Made by a program: the position numbers and the translations under genes
NCBI GenBank assembly: GCA_036377595.1
Contig: DASUYB010000054.1
Span: 27,169 to 91,168 of the forward strand
Direction of reading: 5' to 3'
From: Longimicrobium sp.
Lineage (GTDB): Bacteria; Gemmatimonadota; Gemmatimonadetes; Longimicrobiales; Longimicrobiaceae
Length of the DNA stretch: 64,000 nucleotides
In this document: one piece after another, positions 43,079-52,899 of the stretch
How the letters are laid out: each line of letters begins with the position of its first letter
Numbering within the stretch: the stretch's first letter is position 1
The notes under the pieces: generated by a model
The model's input: only the letters and a program-made list of their open reading frames with translations
Databases searched by the model: none
Told to the model about the DNA's origin: nothing

Positions 43079-43954
43079 ATGGCCTGGTTCAAGAAGCCCA
43101 AGACGCGCCTGCAGGCGTCCGACAAGCGCGACCTGCCGGGCGACGTGTGGGAGAAGTGCCCCAGCTGCGGCGAGATCCTGTACCGCGAGAAGCTGAAGGA
43201 GAACTGGCAGGTGTGCCCCAACTGCGGGCACCACCACCGCCTGTCGGCCAACGGCTACGTGGCGCTGCTGATCGACGAGGGCACCTTCCGCGAGACCGAC
43301 CGCGACCTGCGCTCGGGCGACCCGCTGCAGTTCGTCGACCTCAAGCCCTACCGCGAGCGCCTGGCGCAGGCCGAGCGCAAGAACCCGCACGGCGAGGCGG
43401 TGATCACCGGCACCGGCGACCTGGAGGGGATCCCCGTGTCGCTGGGGGTGATGGACTTCTCCTTCATCGGCGGGTCGATGGGGTCGGTGGTGGGCGAGAA
43501 GCTGGCCCGCGCGGGGATGCGCGCGCTGGAGAAGCGCACGCCGCTCCTCATCGTCTCGGCCAGCGGCGGCGCGCGGATGATGGAGGGGATCTTCTCGCTG
43601 ATGCAGATGGCCAAGACGTCGGCCGTCCTCGCGCGGCTGGACGAGGAGGGGCTGCCGTACGTCTCCATCCTCACCGACCCCACGACGGGCGGGGTGACGG
43701 CGAGCTACGCCATGCTGGGCGACGTGAACGTGGCCGAGCCGGGCGCGCTGATCGGCTTCGCGGGGCCGCGGGTGATCGAGCAGACGATCAAGCAGGAGCT
43801 CCCCGACGGCTTCCAGCGCTCCGAGTTCCTGCTGGAGCACGGGATGCTGGACCTGATCGTGGATCGCCGCAAGATGAAGAGCGAGCTGGCCCGCGTGCTG
43901 CGCCACATGCTGGGCCAGCCCGCGGTCGAGGAGTTCGCAGCGGCGGAGGCGTGA
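43079..43954 (+). CDS. accD: Acetyl-CoA carboxylase carboxyltransferase subunit beta
   Basis: A 291-residue subunit that transfers the carboxyl group from biotin to acetyl-CoA. A zinc ribbon near residues 27-50 has CPSCGEILYREKLKENWQVC...CGHH (CxxC...CxxC). The crotonase-like domain follows, with MDFSFIGGSMGSVVGEK, SASGGARMMEG and LGDVNVAEPGALIGFAGPRVIEQT. The hairpin at 42933-43071 separates it from rodA. folC follows, a common neighbour. Confidence 0.97.
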   Translation: MAWFKKPKTRLQASDKRDLPGDVWEKCPSCGEILYREKLKENWQVCPNCGHHHRLSANGYVALLIDEGTFRETDRDLRSGDPLQFVDLKPYRERLAQAERKNPHGEAVITGTGDLEGIPVSLGVMDFSFIGGSMGSVVGEKLARAGMRALEKRTPLLIVSASGGARMMEGIFSLMQMAKTSAVLARLDEEGLPYVSILTDPTTGGVTASYAMLGDVNVAEPGALIGFAGPRVIEQTIKQELPDGFQRSEFLLEHGMLDLIVDRRKMKSELARVLRHMLGQPAVEEFAAAEA

Positions 43955-44085
43955 GGTCTCGCCCGGTCCTGGGCCGGGCTTCTGGCCGGGCGAATGAATT
44001 CACGGCAACAACAGCACGAAGTCGCTGCGCGACTGGTGCTCGGCATCCGTGTGATGCGCAAGCATTTCTGCCGGCACTGAGTTCT

Positions 44086-44112
44086 CCCCTCCCCTGCGAA
44101 GCGGGGGAGGGG
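44086..44112 (+). terminator. Hairpin between accD and folC
   Basis: CCCCTCCCC (44086-44094) pairs with GGGGAGGGG (44104-44112) around a 9-base loop. No T-run follows. Confidence 0.4.
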
Positions 44113-44191
44113 CCGGGGGAGGGGGCTAGCCGGGGGCGGGCAGGCTGCCTGCTCGTCGGACCCAAACTTCTCACCTGTCGATCTTTCGCCG

Positions 44192-45484
44192 ATGAAGGCT
44201 GACGAGCCGGGGGCGTGGCTGTTCGCACGCCCCACCGGCGGCATTCGCTGGGGGCTGGAGAGGACGGAGGAGCTGCTCGCCGGTGGGGGGGATCCGCACC
44301 GGCGGTTTCGTTCGCTCCATGTGGGGGGGACCAACGGGAAGGGCTCCGTCTCGGCCATCTGCGACGCGGCGCTGCGGGCAGCAGATCCCACGCGGACGGT
44401 GGGGCTCTACACCTCGCCGCACCTGGTCTCGTTCGACGAGCGCATCCGCATCGGCGGGCGGCCGGTGGAGCGCGAGCTGCTGCTGGCGTGCGAGGCCCGC
44501 CTCCGCCCCGCCATCGAGCGCACCGGCGCCACCTTCTTCGAGGCGACCACCGCCATCGCCTTCCTCTGCTTCGCGGAAGCCGGCGTCGACCTGGCCGTGG
44601 TGGAGGTGGGCCTCGGCGGGCGGCTGGACTCGACCAACGTGCTGGCGCCCCTGGCGTGCGCCGTCACCAACATCGCCCGCGACCACACGGAGTACCTGGG
44701 CGAGAGCCTGGACGAGATCGCGTTCGAGAAGGCGGGGATCTTCAAGCCCGGCATCCCCGTGGTGGTCGGCGAGACGGAGGCCGCCCCGCTCGCCGTCCTG
44801 GCGCGGCGCGCGGAGGAGGTGGGCGCGCCGCTGACGCTGCTCGACGCGGACGCGGTGTCGGACGTGAAGACGTCGCTCGAGGGCACGGTGTTCGAGCTGG
44901 AGTCGCCGCGCTGGGGCTCGCGCGAGGTGCACACGTCGCTGATCGGCGAGCACCAGGCGCGCAACGCGGCGGTCGCCGCCGAGCTGCTGGGCCGGCTTCC
45001 GCGCTCGATTCGGCCGCCGTGGGAGTCGGTGGAGACGGGGCTCGCGTCCGTGCGCTGGCCGGGGCGGATGCAGGTGGAGCGCGTGCGCGGCGCCACCTGG
45101 GTGTTCGACGTGGCGCACAACGCGGCGGGGGTGGCGAGCCTGGCCGCCACGCTCGGCCGTCTCCGCCTGCCGAAGCCGGTGGTGCTCGTCACCGCCATCC
45201 TCAAGGACAAGGGATGGGCGGAGATGCTTCCGCCGCTTCTGGCGCGCGCGGACGCGGCGGTGCTCACCGTGGCCCCGTCGTCGCCCGAATCGCGCCGGTG
45301 GGACCCGGCCGAGGCGGCGGCGCGCATCGGCGAATCCGCGTCCATCCCCGTGCGCGTGATCCACGACTTCGCGGCGGCGCTGCAGCGCGCGGAGACGCTG
45401 GCGCCGCACGGCACCATCCTCGTCACCGGCTCCGTCCACACCGTCGGCGACGCCCTCCGGGAGCTCGCGATCCCTATCTTCTGA
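44192..45484 (+). CDS. folC: Folylpolyglutamate synthase/dihydrofolate synthase
   Basis: A 430-residue Mur-ligase-family enzyme that adds glutamate to dihydropteroate and folates. The P-loop HVGGTNGKGSVSA (about 43-55), YTSPHLVSFDERIRI, VEVGLGGRLDSTN and NIARDHTEYLG are diagnostic. The C-terminal domain has PGRMQVERV and FDVAHNAAG. Preceded by a 237-base spacer after accD with a hairpin. Length is normal. Confidence 0.95.
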   Translation: MKADEPGAWLFARPTGGIRWGLERTEELLAGGGDPHRRFRSLHVGGTNGKGSVSAICDAALRAADPTRTVGLYTSPHLVSFDERIRIGGRPVERELLLACEARLRPAIERTGATFFEATTAIAFLCFAEAGVDLAVVEVGLGGRLDSTNVLAPLACAVTNIARDHTEYLGESLDEIAFEKAGIFKPGIPVVVGETEAAPLAVLARRAEEVGAPLTLLDADAVSDVKTSLEGTVFELESPRWGSREVHTSLIGEHQARNAAVAAELLGRLPRSIRPPWESVETGLASVRWPGRMQVERVRGATWVFDVAHNAAGVASLAATLGRLRLPKPVVLVTAILKDKGWAEMLPPLLARADAAVLTVAPSSPESRRWDPAEAAARIGESASIPVRVIHDFAAALQRAETLAPHGTILVTGSVHTVGDALRELAIPIF

Positions 45485-45527
45485 TCCGGAGTCCGGATTC
45501 TGGTTGATGCACCCACGTCAGATCCAG

Positions 45528-45605
45528 GCTGACGTCATCCTGAGGCCGGCCAGACTGTAATCAGCGTCTGCGCAAGAGCCGGCAGGCCGAAGGATCTATC
45601 ATCGC
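45528..45605 (-). repeat. Dispersed repeat, copy 4 (minus orientation)
   Basis: Reads GACGTCATCCTGAGGCCGG...CAGGCCGAAGGATCTATCATCGC, nearly identical to copy 3. Together with copy 5 it forms a large inverted repeat. Confidence 0.85.
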
Positions 45606-45664
45606 GTCAGCACGCGATTCGGTCGGGCGCACCAATCCTTCACTCGGGCCAGCCAAGAACGACG

Positions 45665-45743
45665 AAGGGCTCTCACGGAGCACGGTGGTCACGGAGGAAC
45701 CGATCAGTTCCTCTGCGGCCACGTGTCTTCCATGAGAGCCCTT
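45665..45743. repeat. Long imperfect hairpin at the centre of the repeat nest
   Basis: AAGGGCTCTCA (45665-45675) pairs with TGAGAGCCCTT (45733-45743). Further partial pairing continues inward (GAGGAAC with GTTCCTC around CGATCA). Confidence 0.7.
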
Positions 45744-45801
45744 CTTCTCACCAGACCGGGGCGAAGCCTCGCTGCGTCTTGCCGAATCGCGTGCCGCGCC
45801 G

Positions 45802-45873
45802 GCGATAGATCCTTTGGCCTGCAAGCGCTTGCGCAGACGCTAGTTACGGTCTGGCCGGCCTCAGGATGACGTC
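45802..45873 (+). repeat. Dispersed repeat, copy 5
   Basis: Starts GATAGATCCTTTGGCCTGCA and ends GGCCGGCCTCAGGATGACGTC. Inverted relative to copy 4. Confidence 0.85.
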
Positions 45874-45913
45874 GATCCGGGGATGGCCAAACGTCTCGCA
45901 TCCCTTCAGCCGG

Positions 45914-46321
45914 TCACACGCCGTGGGGCGCGAAGTGCAGCGGGCGCCTGGGACGGCCGAAGAACGGCGCCACGGCGATGGCGGCCAGCACCAGCGGCCA
46001 CAGGCGGCCGTTCAGCAGGTCGTAGCTGGCCAGCAGCTCGTTCCAGCTCGCGCCCATCACCCAGTGCCCGAACGCGAGCTCGAACGCCACCGTCCATCCC
46101 ACCCACGCCACCGCCACCTGCGCCGTCCGCGCCTGCGACAGCCGCACGTCGCGCACGAACGGCCGGGTGACGAGCAGGATCAGCACGATCGCCGCCGCCA
46201 CGCTCACCGCCTGCGCGGTAGCGGGGCCCAGCCGCGGCTCCAGCACAATCGCCCGCAGGGCGCCGTTGGCCACCATCGCCACGGTCAGCACCAGCCACAC
46301 ACGAAGTGCACGCATCCACAT
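45914..46321 (-). CDS. Small integral membrane protein of unknown function
   Basis: A 135-residue protein with four hydrophobic segments, starting MWMRALRVWLVLTVAMVANG. No family is recognised. GAxRAIVLEPRLG after the first segment and ELAFGHWVMGASWNELL before the fourth are the only distinctive parts. I chose the ATG at 46321, preceded by GAGGAAACC. Stands alone on the minus strand. Confidence 0.65.
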   Translation of the reverse strand: MWMRALRVWLVLTVAMVANGALRAIVLEPRLGPATAQAVSVAAAIVLILLVTRPFVRDVRLSQARTAQVAVAWVGWTVAFELAFGHWVMGASWNELLASYDLLNGRLWPLVLAAIAVAPFFGRPRRPLHFAPHGV

Positions 46322-46837
46322 GGTTTCCTCCCCGTCGGGCGGGTCGAGCGAACTCCATCCGATGCCCAAGATGCGCGTCGCCGCCGCGTGGAGAGGTCCG
46401 GAACGGCCGTACCCGGATGTAGAGAAATCCCCGAATCTGCTGGAGATCCGGGGGATTTTCTCGGCCTTCGGCCCGAACGGTCGGTTTCATCGCACCGGGC
46501 CGGATCGCTAACTGACGGCGATCGGGTGGGTGCGGGGGACGCTCACCGCCCGCCCGACGAGATCCGCGTGGGGTCACGCATGGCATGCCCACGGATCGAG
46601 ATGATACTTAAGTAGATGCTTAACTATTGGATCGGGAAGATAGCGGCCCCGAGCGACGCCAGCCTGGCCGAAGCCTCGTTCACAAAGAGGACGGCGGAGA
46701 CGGACGTGCGCTCGCCCTGCGCCGATCTCCCTTGATGACCGCAGTTGGCGATCCCGACCCGTGCTCGTCGGTCGAGGCTCAGGCGGATGTCCGTGGCGCG
46801 GAATGCACAACCGACCGTTGCAATTGCTTCGGGGCAA
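46322..46837. other. Intergenic region with a hairpin and an AT-rich patch
   Basis: 516 bases between the 5' end of the small membrane protein gene and the 3' end of the next gene. It holds the hairpin at 46422-46462 and an AT-rich patch near 46600-46630 (ATACTTAAGTAGATGCTTAA). Nothing else is supported. Confidence 0.6.
46422..46462. terminator. Hairpin with T-rich arm
   Basis: GAGAAATCCCC (46422-46432) pairs with GGGGATTTTCTC (46451-46462) with one bulge. It could act in the 5' leader of the small membrane protein gene or as a terminator. Confidence 0.45.
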
Positions 46838-47533
46838 TCACCCCGCGGGGCGGGGAACGGCGCCGTAGGCGGTCTGCGCCAGCTGCGGCGTGACCTCGCG
46901 ATGGCGGTCGGCCCACCAGGCCCAGAGCGGGAGGAGCCACATCGCCAGCGCGGTCCACGCGATCGCGCGCTCGCCGGGCGGCGGGGGGCCGAAGGTGCTG
47001 GCGAGGTAGACGACCAGGAAGAACGCCATCAGCGCGCGGAACGCCCATCGTCCGATGCCGTCGCGCGGGTGCGAGGTGCCGAGGTAGACGGCGAGTCCGA
47101 TGGCGAAGAGGAGGAGCTCGAAGACCAGCGTCGTCGGGAGCGAGTGCCACATCCCCACGCCCACGCGCGGGCCGCCGGGCCAGAGCGGGAGGTCGGGGCG
47201 GTGCGTCAGCCAGTCGAGCACCCAGTGGCTGAGGACGAGGAAGCCGATCGTCCACGCGCCGTAGCCGTACCGCGTCACCGCGTAGTAGAGGCCGCCCGCG
47301 AGCACCGACCATCCCACCACCGCCAGCAGCGAGTGGGAGATGGGATAGGAGACGAAGTCCAGCGGCGCCATCGCCGTGTTCCCCGGGTCGATCCGGACGT
47401 GCTCCACGCCCAGCAGCAGGAGGATGGGCCAGAGCAGGTCCAGGAAGATGGCGGCGCCCAGCAGGACGCCGAGCGAGGTGCGCGGGGCGGCGCGCTTGCC
47501 CGCGAGCGCGGCGGCGGTGTGGCCGATGAACAT
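46838..47533 (-). CDS. Membrane protein resembling YdjM/DUF457 metal-dependent hydrolases
   Basis: A 231-residue membrane protein with about six hydrophobic segments. Conserved His/Asp positions in the membrane: MFIGHTAAALAGKRAAP at the start, AAIFLDLLWPI, YPISHSLLA and LSHWVLDWLTHRPDLPL. This pattern matches YdjM-like proteins annotated as inner-membrane metal-dependent hydrolases; substrate unknown. Lies just downstream of the carbonic-anhydrase-like gene. Confidence 0.75.
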   Translation of the reverse strand: MFIGHTAAALAGKRAAPRTSLGVLLGAAIFLDLLWPILLLLGVEHVRIDPGNTAMAPLDFVSYPISHSLLAVVGWSVLAGGLYYAVTRYGYGAWTIGFLVLSHWVLDWLTHRPDLPLWPGGPRVGVGMWHSLPTTLVFELLLFAIGLAVYLGTSHPRDGIGRWAFRALMAFFLVVYLASTFGPPPPGERAIAWTALAMWLLPLWAWWADRHREVTPQLAQTAYGAVPRPAG

Positions 47534-47561
47534 CGGTGCGTGGGTGCGTCCGTGGATGGCG

Positions 47562-48101
47562 TCAGACGGCGAGCGGGTGCGGTGGGAGGACGGCCACGCG
47601 CTCGTTGCGCAGCGAGACGAACTGCACCGCGCCCTCGGCGGTGACCTCGCAGCGGAACGGGTGCATGCGCGGGTCCACGTTCCACCCGAAGCCGTGGCGC
47701 AGCACCTCGTCGGAGTCGCGCTGCTGCTGCGCGCGGATCTGCGCGGGCGTGTACGCCGGCAGCTTCTGGCGATAGTCCGCGCAGGTGGCCTCGGCCGGGC
47801 CGTCCTCCGCGGGCCCGTGGAAGATCAGGTACACGTCCTCGATCTGGTGCGCCTGCACCAGGAACGCGCACTCGCGGCGGAACTGGTCGGCGCGCATGAA
47901 GCTGACGCCGCTGGCGCTCAGCGCGCCCGGCCCGCCGGGGACGTACATCCGGTCGTAGTGGTTCACGCCCTGCGCGGCCAGGAACTCGTCCACCGGCTCC
48001 TGCAGCCGCCCGTCGGAGCAGGCGATGACCAGCACGCCCGGCCGTGCCGGGTTCCACGGATCGCGGGCGACGTACGGTCCGGAGGGGACGCCGAGCTTCA
48101 C
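47562..48101 (-). CDS. Carbonic-anhydrase-like protein
   Basis: A 179-residue protein starting at GTG (48101). VLVIACSDGRLQEPVDEFL has the CxDxR motif of beta-carbonic anhydrases, and YVPGGPGAL follows at the right spacing. The second half of the zinc site (HxxC) is not clear: only IFHGPAED and a later Cys are seen. It may be a diverged or non-catalytic member. Cytoplasmic; no signal. Confidence 0.6.
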   Translation of the reverse strand: MKLGVPSGPYVARDPWNPARPGVLVIACSDGRLQEPVDEFLAAQGVNHYDRMYVPGGPGALSASGVSFMRADQFRRECAFLVQAHQIEDVYLIFHGPAEDGPAEATCADYRQKLPAYTPAQIRAQQQRDSDEVLRHGFGWNVDPRMHPFRCEVTAEGAVQFVSLRNERVAVLPPHPLAV

Positions 48102-48247
48102 GGTGCCAGTCTCTGGTGGGGGGATTGGGACACGTGGCGACGGAGGAAACTTAGGCGCCGCCCATCATCCTGCACCAGAACGGCGACGGCCGCGGGGGCG
48201 ATCTCCTCCGCGGCCGTCTTCCAATCTCCCTCTCGACCGATCTCCAT

Positions 48248-50020
48248 CTACCCGACCGGGCGGAGGAACTCGATGCGGATCGTCCGCGTGCCGTGGCCGG
48301 CGAAGTCGACCTCGGCGCGGTCGCCGTCCATCCCCAGCACCATCCCCTCGCCGAAGGTGCCGTGCACCACCTCCTCGCCCACCGCGAACGCGGGCGCCGG
48401 CGGCTCGTCGGGCACCGGCGGCGGGACGATCGCGGCGGCCACGGCCTCGCGGCGGGCGCCGCGCTCCGCCTCGTGCTTCGCGGTCGCCAGGTTCCCGTCG
48501 TTGTCGCAGTGGCCGCAGCGGAAGTCTTCCGCGCGCGACTCGCCGAAGTACTCCAGGATCATCTTGGTGCGGCAGCGGGCGGTGCGGCAGTAGCGCACCA
48601 TCTCGTCCAGCTTGCGCCGGTCGCGCTGGCGGCGCTCCTCGTAGTCCGTCAGCTCGCGGCTCAGGTCCGCCGCGGTCACGTCGGGCGCCATCCGCTCCCA
48701 CACCCCGCCGCGGTGCTCGCGCACCATCCCGTGCCGCTTGAGCAGGGTGAGGACGATGCGCGCCTTGCGCCGCGGCACGTCGGCCATCTCGGCCACCTGG
48801 TCCAGCTCGCGCTTCTCCTCCAGCGGCATGTTGTTGATGATGCGCGCGACGGCGATGGCCTCCTCCAGGTCGGGATACTTGCCGCCCAGGAAGTAGCCCT
48901 GCACGGCGCTGTCTTCCACGCGGTAGAAGATGGTGCAGCGCGCGGGAAGGCCGTCGCGCCCCGCGCGCCCCGCCTCCTGGTAGTAGGCCTCGAGCGAGCC
49001 GGGGAAGTGGTAGTGGATCACGAAGCGGATGTCGGGCTTGTCGATCCCCAGCCCGAAGGCGTTGGTCGCGATCACCGCCTTCACCTCGCCGGCCATGAAG
49101 CGGTCCTGCGCCTCGTGCCGCTCCGCCGCGCCCAGCTTGCCGTGATAGAGGGCGAGGTCGAAGCGCTTGCCGAACTCCTCGTACAGCCGCTCCGCCTCCT
49201 TCACCGTGGCCACGTAGACGATCCCCGTCCCTTCCGCGCCGCGCAGCCAGCGGTCGAGCGCCGCGTCCTTCTCGCTGTCGTTGACGGTGGGGGTGACCTC
49301 GAGGAAGAGGTTGGGGCGCACCAGCTCGGCCACGTGCACCAGCGGGTCGCGCAGGCGCAGCTGGTGGGTGATGTCGTCGCGCACCTCGGGGCTGGCCGTC
49401 GCCGTCAGCGCCATCACCACGGGCCGCCCCAGCCGCTCGGCGATGCCGCCCAGCATCATGTAGTCGGGGCGGAAGTCGTGCCCCCACTGGCTCACGCAGT
49501 GCGCCTCGTCCACCACGAAGAGCGAGACCTGGCGCTCCAGCAGCAGCTCGAAGAAGTCACGGTCGCGGAAGCGCTCGGGCGTGACGTACAGGATCTTCCC
49601 CTCGCCCGCCACCTTCGCCTCGGCCTCGCGCTTCTGGGCGGCGGAGAGCGACGAGTTGATGGTCCACGCGTCCACGCCGATCTCGTCCAGCTTGTCCGTC
49701 TGGTCCTTCATCAGCGCGATGAGGGGCGAGACGACGACGGTCAGGCCGGGGAGGAGGAGCGCGGGAAGCTGGTAGATGAGCGACTTCCCCGCGCCGGTGG
49801 GCATGACGACGAGGGCGTCGCGGCCGTCGAGCACGGAGCGGATGACCTCTTCCTGCCCGGGACGGAACTCCGGGAAGTTGAACTCGGAACGGAGGACGGA
49901 GAGCAGGTCCGTCCGCTCTGCTGCGGTGACGCTCAAGAGGATCCCTGGGTTCGTGCTTCGGGGCCGGCTGAACGGAAGGACCGGAAAGCAAGGCCCGGAC
50001 CACGTGCGGCCGGTCGTCAC
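48248..50020 (-). CDS. recQ: RecQ-family DNA helicase with a C-terminal Tudor-like domain
   Basis: A 590-residue ATP-dependent 3'-5' DNA helicase. Motifs: 0 (FPEFRPGQ), I (MPTGAGKS), Ia (VSPLIALM), II (DEAHC), III (ALTATA), IV-VI (VYVAT, ATNAFGLGIDKPDIRFVIHY, QEAGRAGRDG). A zinc domain (YCRTARC...RCGHCDND) lacks the last Cys of the usual CxxCxxC. No HRDC domain is present. The last 50 residues (VGEEVVHGTFGEGMVLGMDGDRAEVDF) resemble the Tudor-like C-terminus of UvrD/PcrA. The true start is uncertain; the first 30 residues are not conserved. Confidence 0.92.
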   Translation of the reverse strand: MTTGRTWSGPCFPVLPFSRPRSTNPGILLSVTAAERTDLLSVLRSEFNFPEFRPGQEEVIRSVLDGRDALVVMPTGAGKSLIYQLPALLLPGLTVVVSPLIALMKDQTDKLDEIGVDAWTINSSLSAAQKREAEAKVAGEGKILYVTPERFRDRDFFELLLERQVSLFVVDEAHCVSQWGHDFRPDYMMLGGIAERLGRPVVMALTATASPEVRDDITHQLRLRDPLVHVAELVRPNLFLEVTPTVNDSEKDAALDRWLRGAEGTGIVYVATVKEAERLYEEFGKRFDLALYHGKLGAAERHEAQDRFMAGEVKAVIATNAFGLGIDKPDIRFVIHYHFPGSLEAYYQEAGRAGRDGLPARCTIFYRVEDSAVQGYFLGGKYPDLEEAIAVARIINNMPLEEKRELDQVAEMADVPRRKARIVLTLLKRHGMVREHRGGVWERMAPDVTAADLSRELTDYEERRQRDRRKLDEMVRYCRTARCRTKMILEYFGESRAEDFRCGHCDNDGNLATAKHEAERGARREAVAAAIVPPPVPDEPPAPAFAVGEEVVHGTFGEGMVLGMDGDRAEVDFAGHGTRTIRIEFLRPVG

Positions 50021-50221
50021 GCCGCGGCGGCGCGGCTCGAGGGATTCCCGGTGGGGAGGTGGAGAGGGGGATGGGTGGCGGGTGATGCGAATCTCCCCAC
50101 GACGCGGCGGGAATCGCTGGAAGCAAGGGGGAATCAGGAGGGAGATCCGGCGGCGCGGGGAGGGTAGCGGCGTGGGTCAAGAAATCGCCAATGGGGCTCC
50201 TGCGGCGTCGCGCCGGGTGGA

Positions 50222-51130
<909 letters not shown>

Positions 51131-51306
51131 CCGCTGGGGATACCGCCCCGCGGGCATGCGGTCAAGTCGCGAGCGGGCGGCGAACCTTCCGCGTGGTCTT
51201 CCCGATCTCCATCCACGCGGTGGCATCACGCCGCTCTTCCGCCGCGCCGCCGCGCAGCGCAAGTTCGTCCCGTCGACCATGCGCCCCGTCCCCCTCCGCC
51301 GCCGCG

Positions 51307-52050
51307 ATGCCCGCGTTGCGCACCTTCCTGATCCGGAGCGGCCTCTTCCGTCCCGCCCGCGCCGTGCGGCGGGCGCTGCGCGCCGACGCCCGCCGCATGG
51401 AGGACGCGGCGGCGGCGTTCTATCGCGCGCTTCTCCCTGAAGGCGCGCTCGTCTTCGACATCGGGGCCAGCGTGGGCCACATGTCCGAGGCGCTGCTGCG
51501 CGCCGGTGTGCGGGTGGTCGCCGTGGAGCCGCAGCCGGAGTGCGTGGCCGAGCTGCGGGCGCGCTGCGGCGGCCGGCCGGGGTTCACCCTGCTGCCGGCC
51601 GCGGTCGGCGCCGCGCCGGGCGTGGCCACGCTGTACCTGCGCCCGCACCACGCCGCGTCGAGCCTGCGCCGCGACTGGCTGGGCGAGGTCGTCGGCACGC
51701 TGGACGTGCCGGTGGTGACGCTGGCGGCGCTGGTCGAGCGCTACGGCGCGCCCGCGTACTGCAAGGTGGACGTGGAGGGCGCGGAGGAGGAGGTGTTCAG
51801 CACGCTTCCGGGCCCGCTGCCGCTCGTCTCCTTCGAGTATCACCGGTCGAGACTGGACCAGGCCGCGGCGTGTCTGCGCCGGGTGGCCTCGGCGGATGCG
51901 GAGGTCAACCTCACGCACGCCGGGCCGCCGCATTTCTCGCTGGCGGAATGGGTCCCGGCGGACGACTTCCTGCGCCGCATCGACCGCGAGCTGGGCGATC
52001 GCGCGGCGCCCGGCTGGGGCGACATCTGGGTGCGCACGCGCGCCGCGTAG
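51307..52050 (+). CDS. FkbM-family methyltransferase
   Basis: A 247-residue SAM-dependent methyltransferase. Motif I is VFDIGASVGHMSEALLRAG (about 38-56), followed by VVAVEPQPECVAEL and the FkbM hallmark YCKVDVEGAEEEVFSTL. FkbM enzymes methylate sugar hydroxyls or related groups. It heads a group of glycosyltransferase genes, so it probably modifies a surface glycan. I chose the ATG at 51307 because conserved sequence starts there. Confidence 0.88.
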   Translation: MPALRTFLIRSGLFRPARAVRRALRADARRMEDAAAAFYRALLPEGALVFDIGASVGHMSEALLRAGVRVVAVEPQPECVAELRARCGGRPGFTLLPAAVGAAPGVATLYLRPHHAASSLRRDWLGEVVGTLDVPVVTLAALVERYGAPAYCKVDVEGAEEEVFSTLPGPLPLVSFEYHRSRLDQAAACLRRVASADAEVNLTHAGPPHFSLAEWVPADDFLRRIDRELGDRAAPGWGDIWVRTRAA

Positions 52051-52074
52051 CTTCTTCCTCCACCCGTCGGAGCG

Positions 52075-52899
52075 ATGGACGAGCCGCTCGTCACCGTCGT
52101 GATCCCCACGCGCGACCGCCTGCCGATGCTGCGCCAGGCGGTGGCGTCGGTCGTGGCGCAGACGTATCCGCGGTGGGAGCTGGTCGTCGCGGACCACGGG
52201 TCGACGGACGGGACGGCGGCGTGGCTGGCGGAGATGGACGATCCGCGCGTGCGCTCCATCCCCACCGACCCCGCCCGGCACGTCGGCCACGTGCGCAACC
52301 GCGGCGCGGCGATGGGGACGGGGGATTGGATCGCCTTCCTCGACTCGGACGACGTGTGGCTGCCGCGCAAGCTGGAGCTGCAGGTCGCCGCGATGCGCGG
52401 ATCTCCGGCGCGCTGGTGCTACGCGGGATACGAGCTGATGGACGGCGCCGGTCGCACGGTGCCGATGCGGCTGGGCGAGTACCGCCCGCTCTCCGGCCGC
52501 ATCGCGCGCGAGGTGGTGGCGCAGCAGGCCAACGTCTTCGTGGGCACGCTGCTGGTCGAGCGCAGGCTGTTCGAGGAGCTGGGGGGATTCTGTGAGGACG
52601 AGCGCGCGCGCGGCCGCGAGGACTACGAGCTGGAGATGCGGCTGGCGCTGCATGCCGAGGCGCTCGCGCTCCCCGACGTGCTCGCCCGCGTGCGCGACCA
52701 CCCGGGCCGGATGACCGCGCGCATGCCCGACACCTACGAGCGCGAGGCGGCGGCGTACGAGCTGTTCCTCGAGGCAGGGCCGCCGGAGGAGCTCGCCCGG
52801 CTCGCGCGGGCGATGCGGTCGCGCAGCCTGGTCGAGGCGCTCGGGCGGCGGATGACGGGGACGGCATCCCACCCCGACGTGGCGGCGGCCCGTGGCTGA
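52075..52899 (+). CDS. Family 2 glycosyltransferase
   Basis: A 274-residue GT-A enzyme. VTVVIPTRDRLPMLRQAVASV opens the Rossmann-like fold, then DHGSTDGTAAW, and the DxD motif in FLDSDDVW. EDYELEMRLALHAEA near the C-terminus includes the acidic active-site region. Overlaps the next gene by eight bases. The following gene is a close paralogue, so they arose by tandem duplication. Acceptor unknown. Confidence 0.9.
   Translation: MDEPLVTVVIPTRDRLPMLRQAVASVVAQTYPRWELVVADHGSTDGTAAWLAEMDDPRVRSIPTDPARHVGHVRNRGAAMGTGDWIAFLDSDDVWLPRKLELQVAAMRGSPARWCYAGYELMDGAGRTVPMRLGEYRPLSGRIAREVVAQQANVFVGTLLVERRLFEELGGFCEDERARGREDYELEMRLALHAEALALPDVLARVRDHPGRMTARMPDTYEREAAAYELFLEAGPPEELARLARAMRSRSLVEALGRRMTGTASHPDVAAARG

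Larger units (their letters stand above)
45485..45913. other. Intergenic nest of repeats and hairpins
   Basis: 429 bases without a gene. It holds dispersed-repeat copies 4 and 5 in opposite orientation, with a long imperfect hairpin between them. No coding signal is supported. Looks like an accumulation site for small non-autonomous repeats. Confidence 0.75.
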
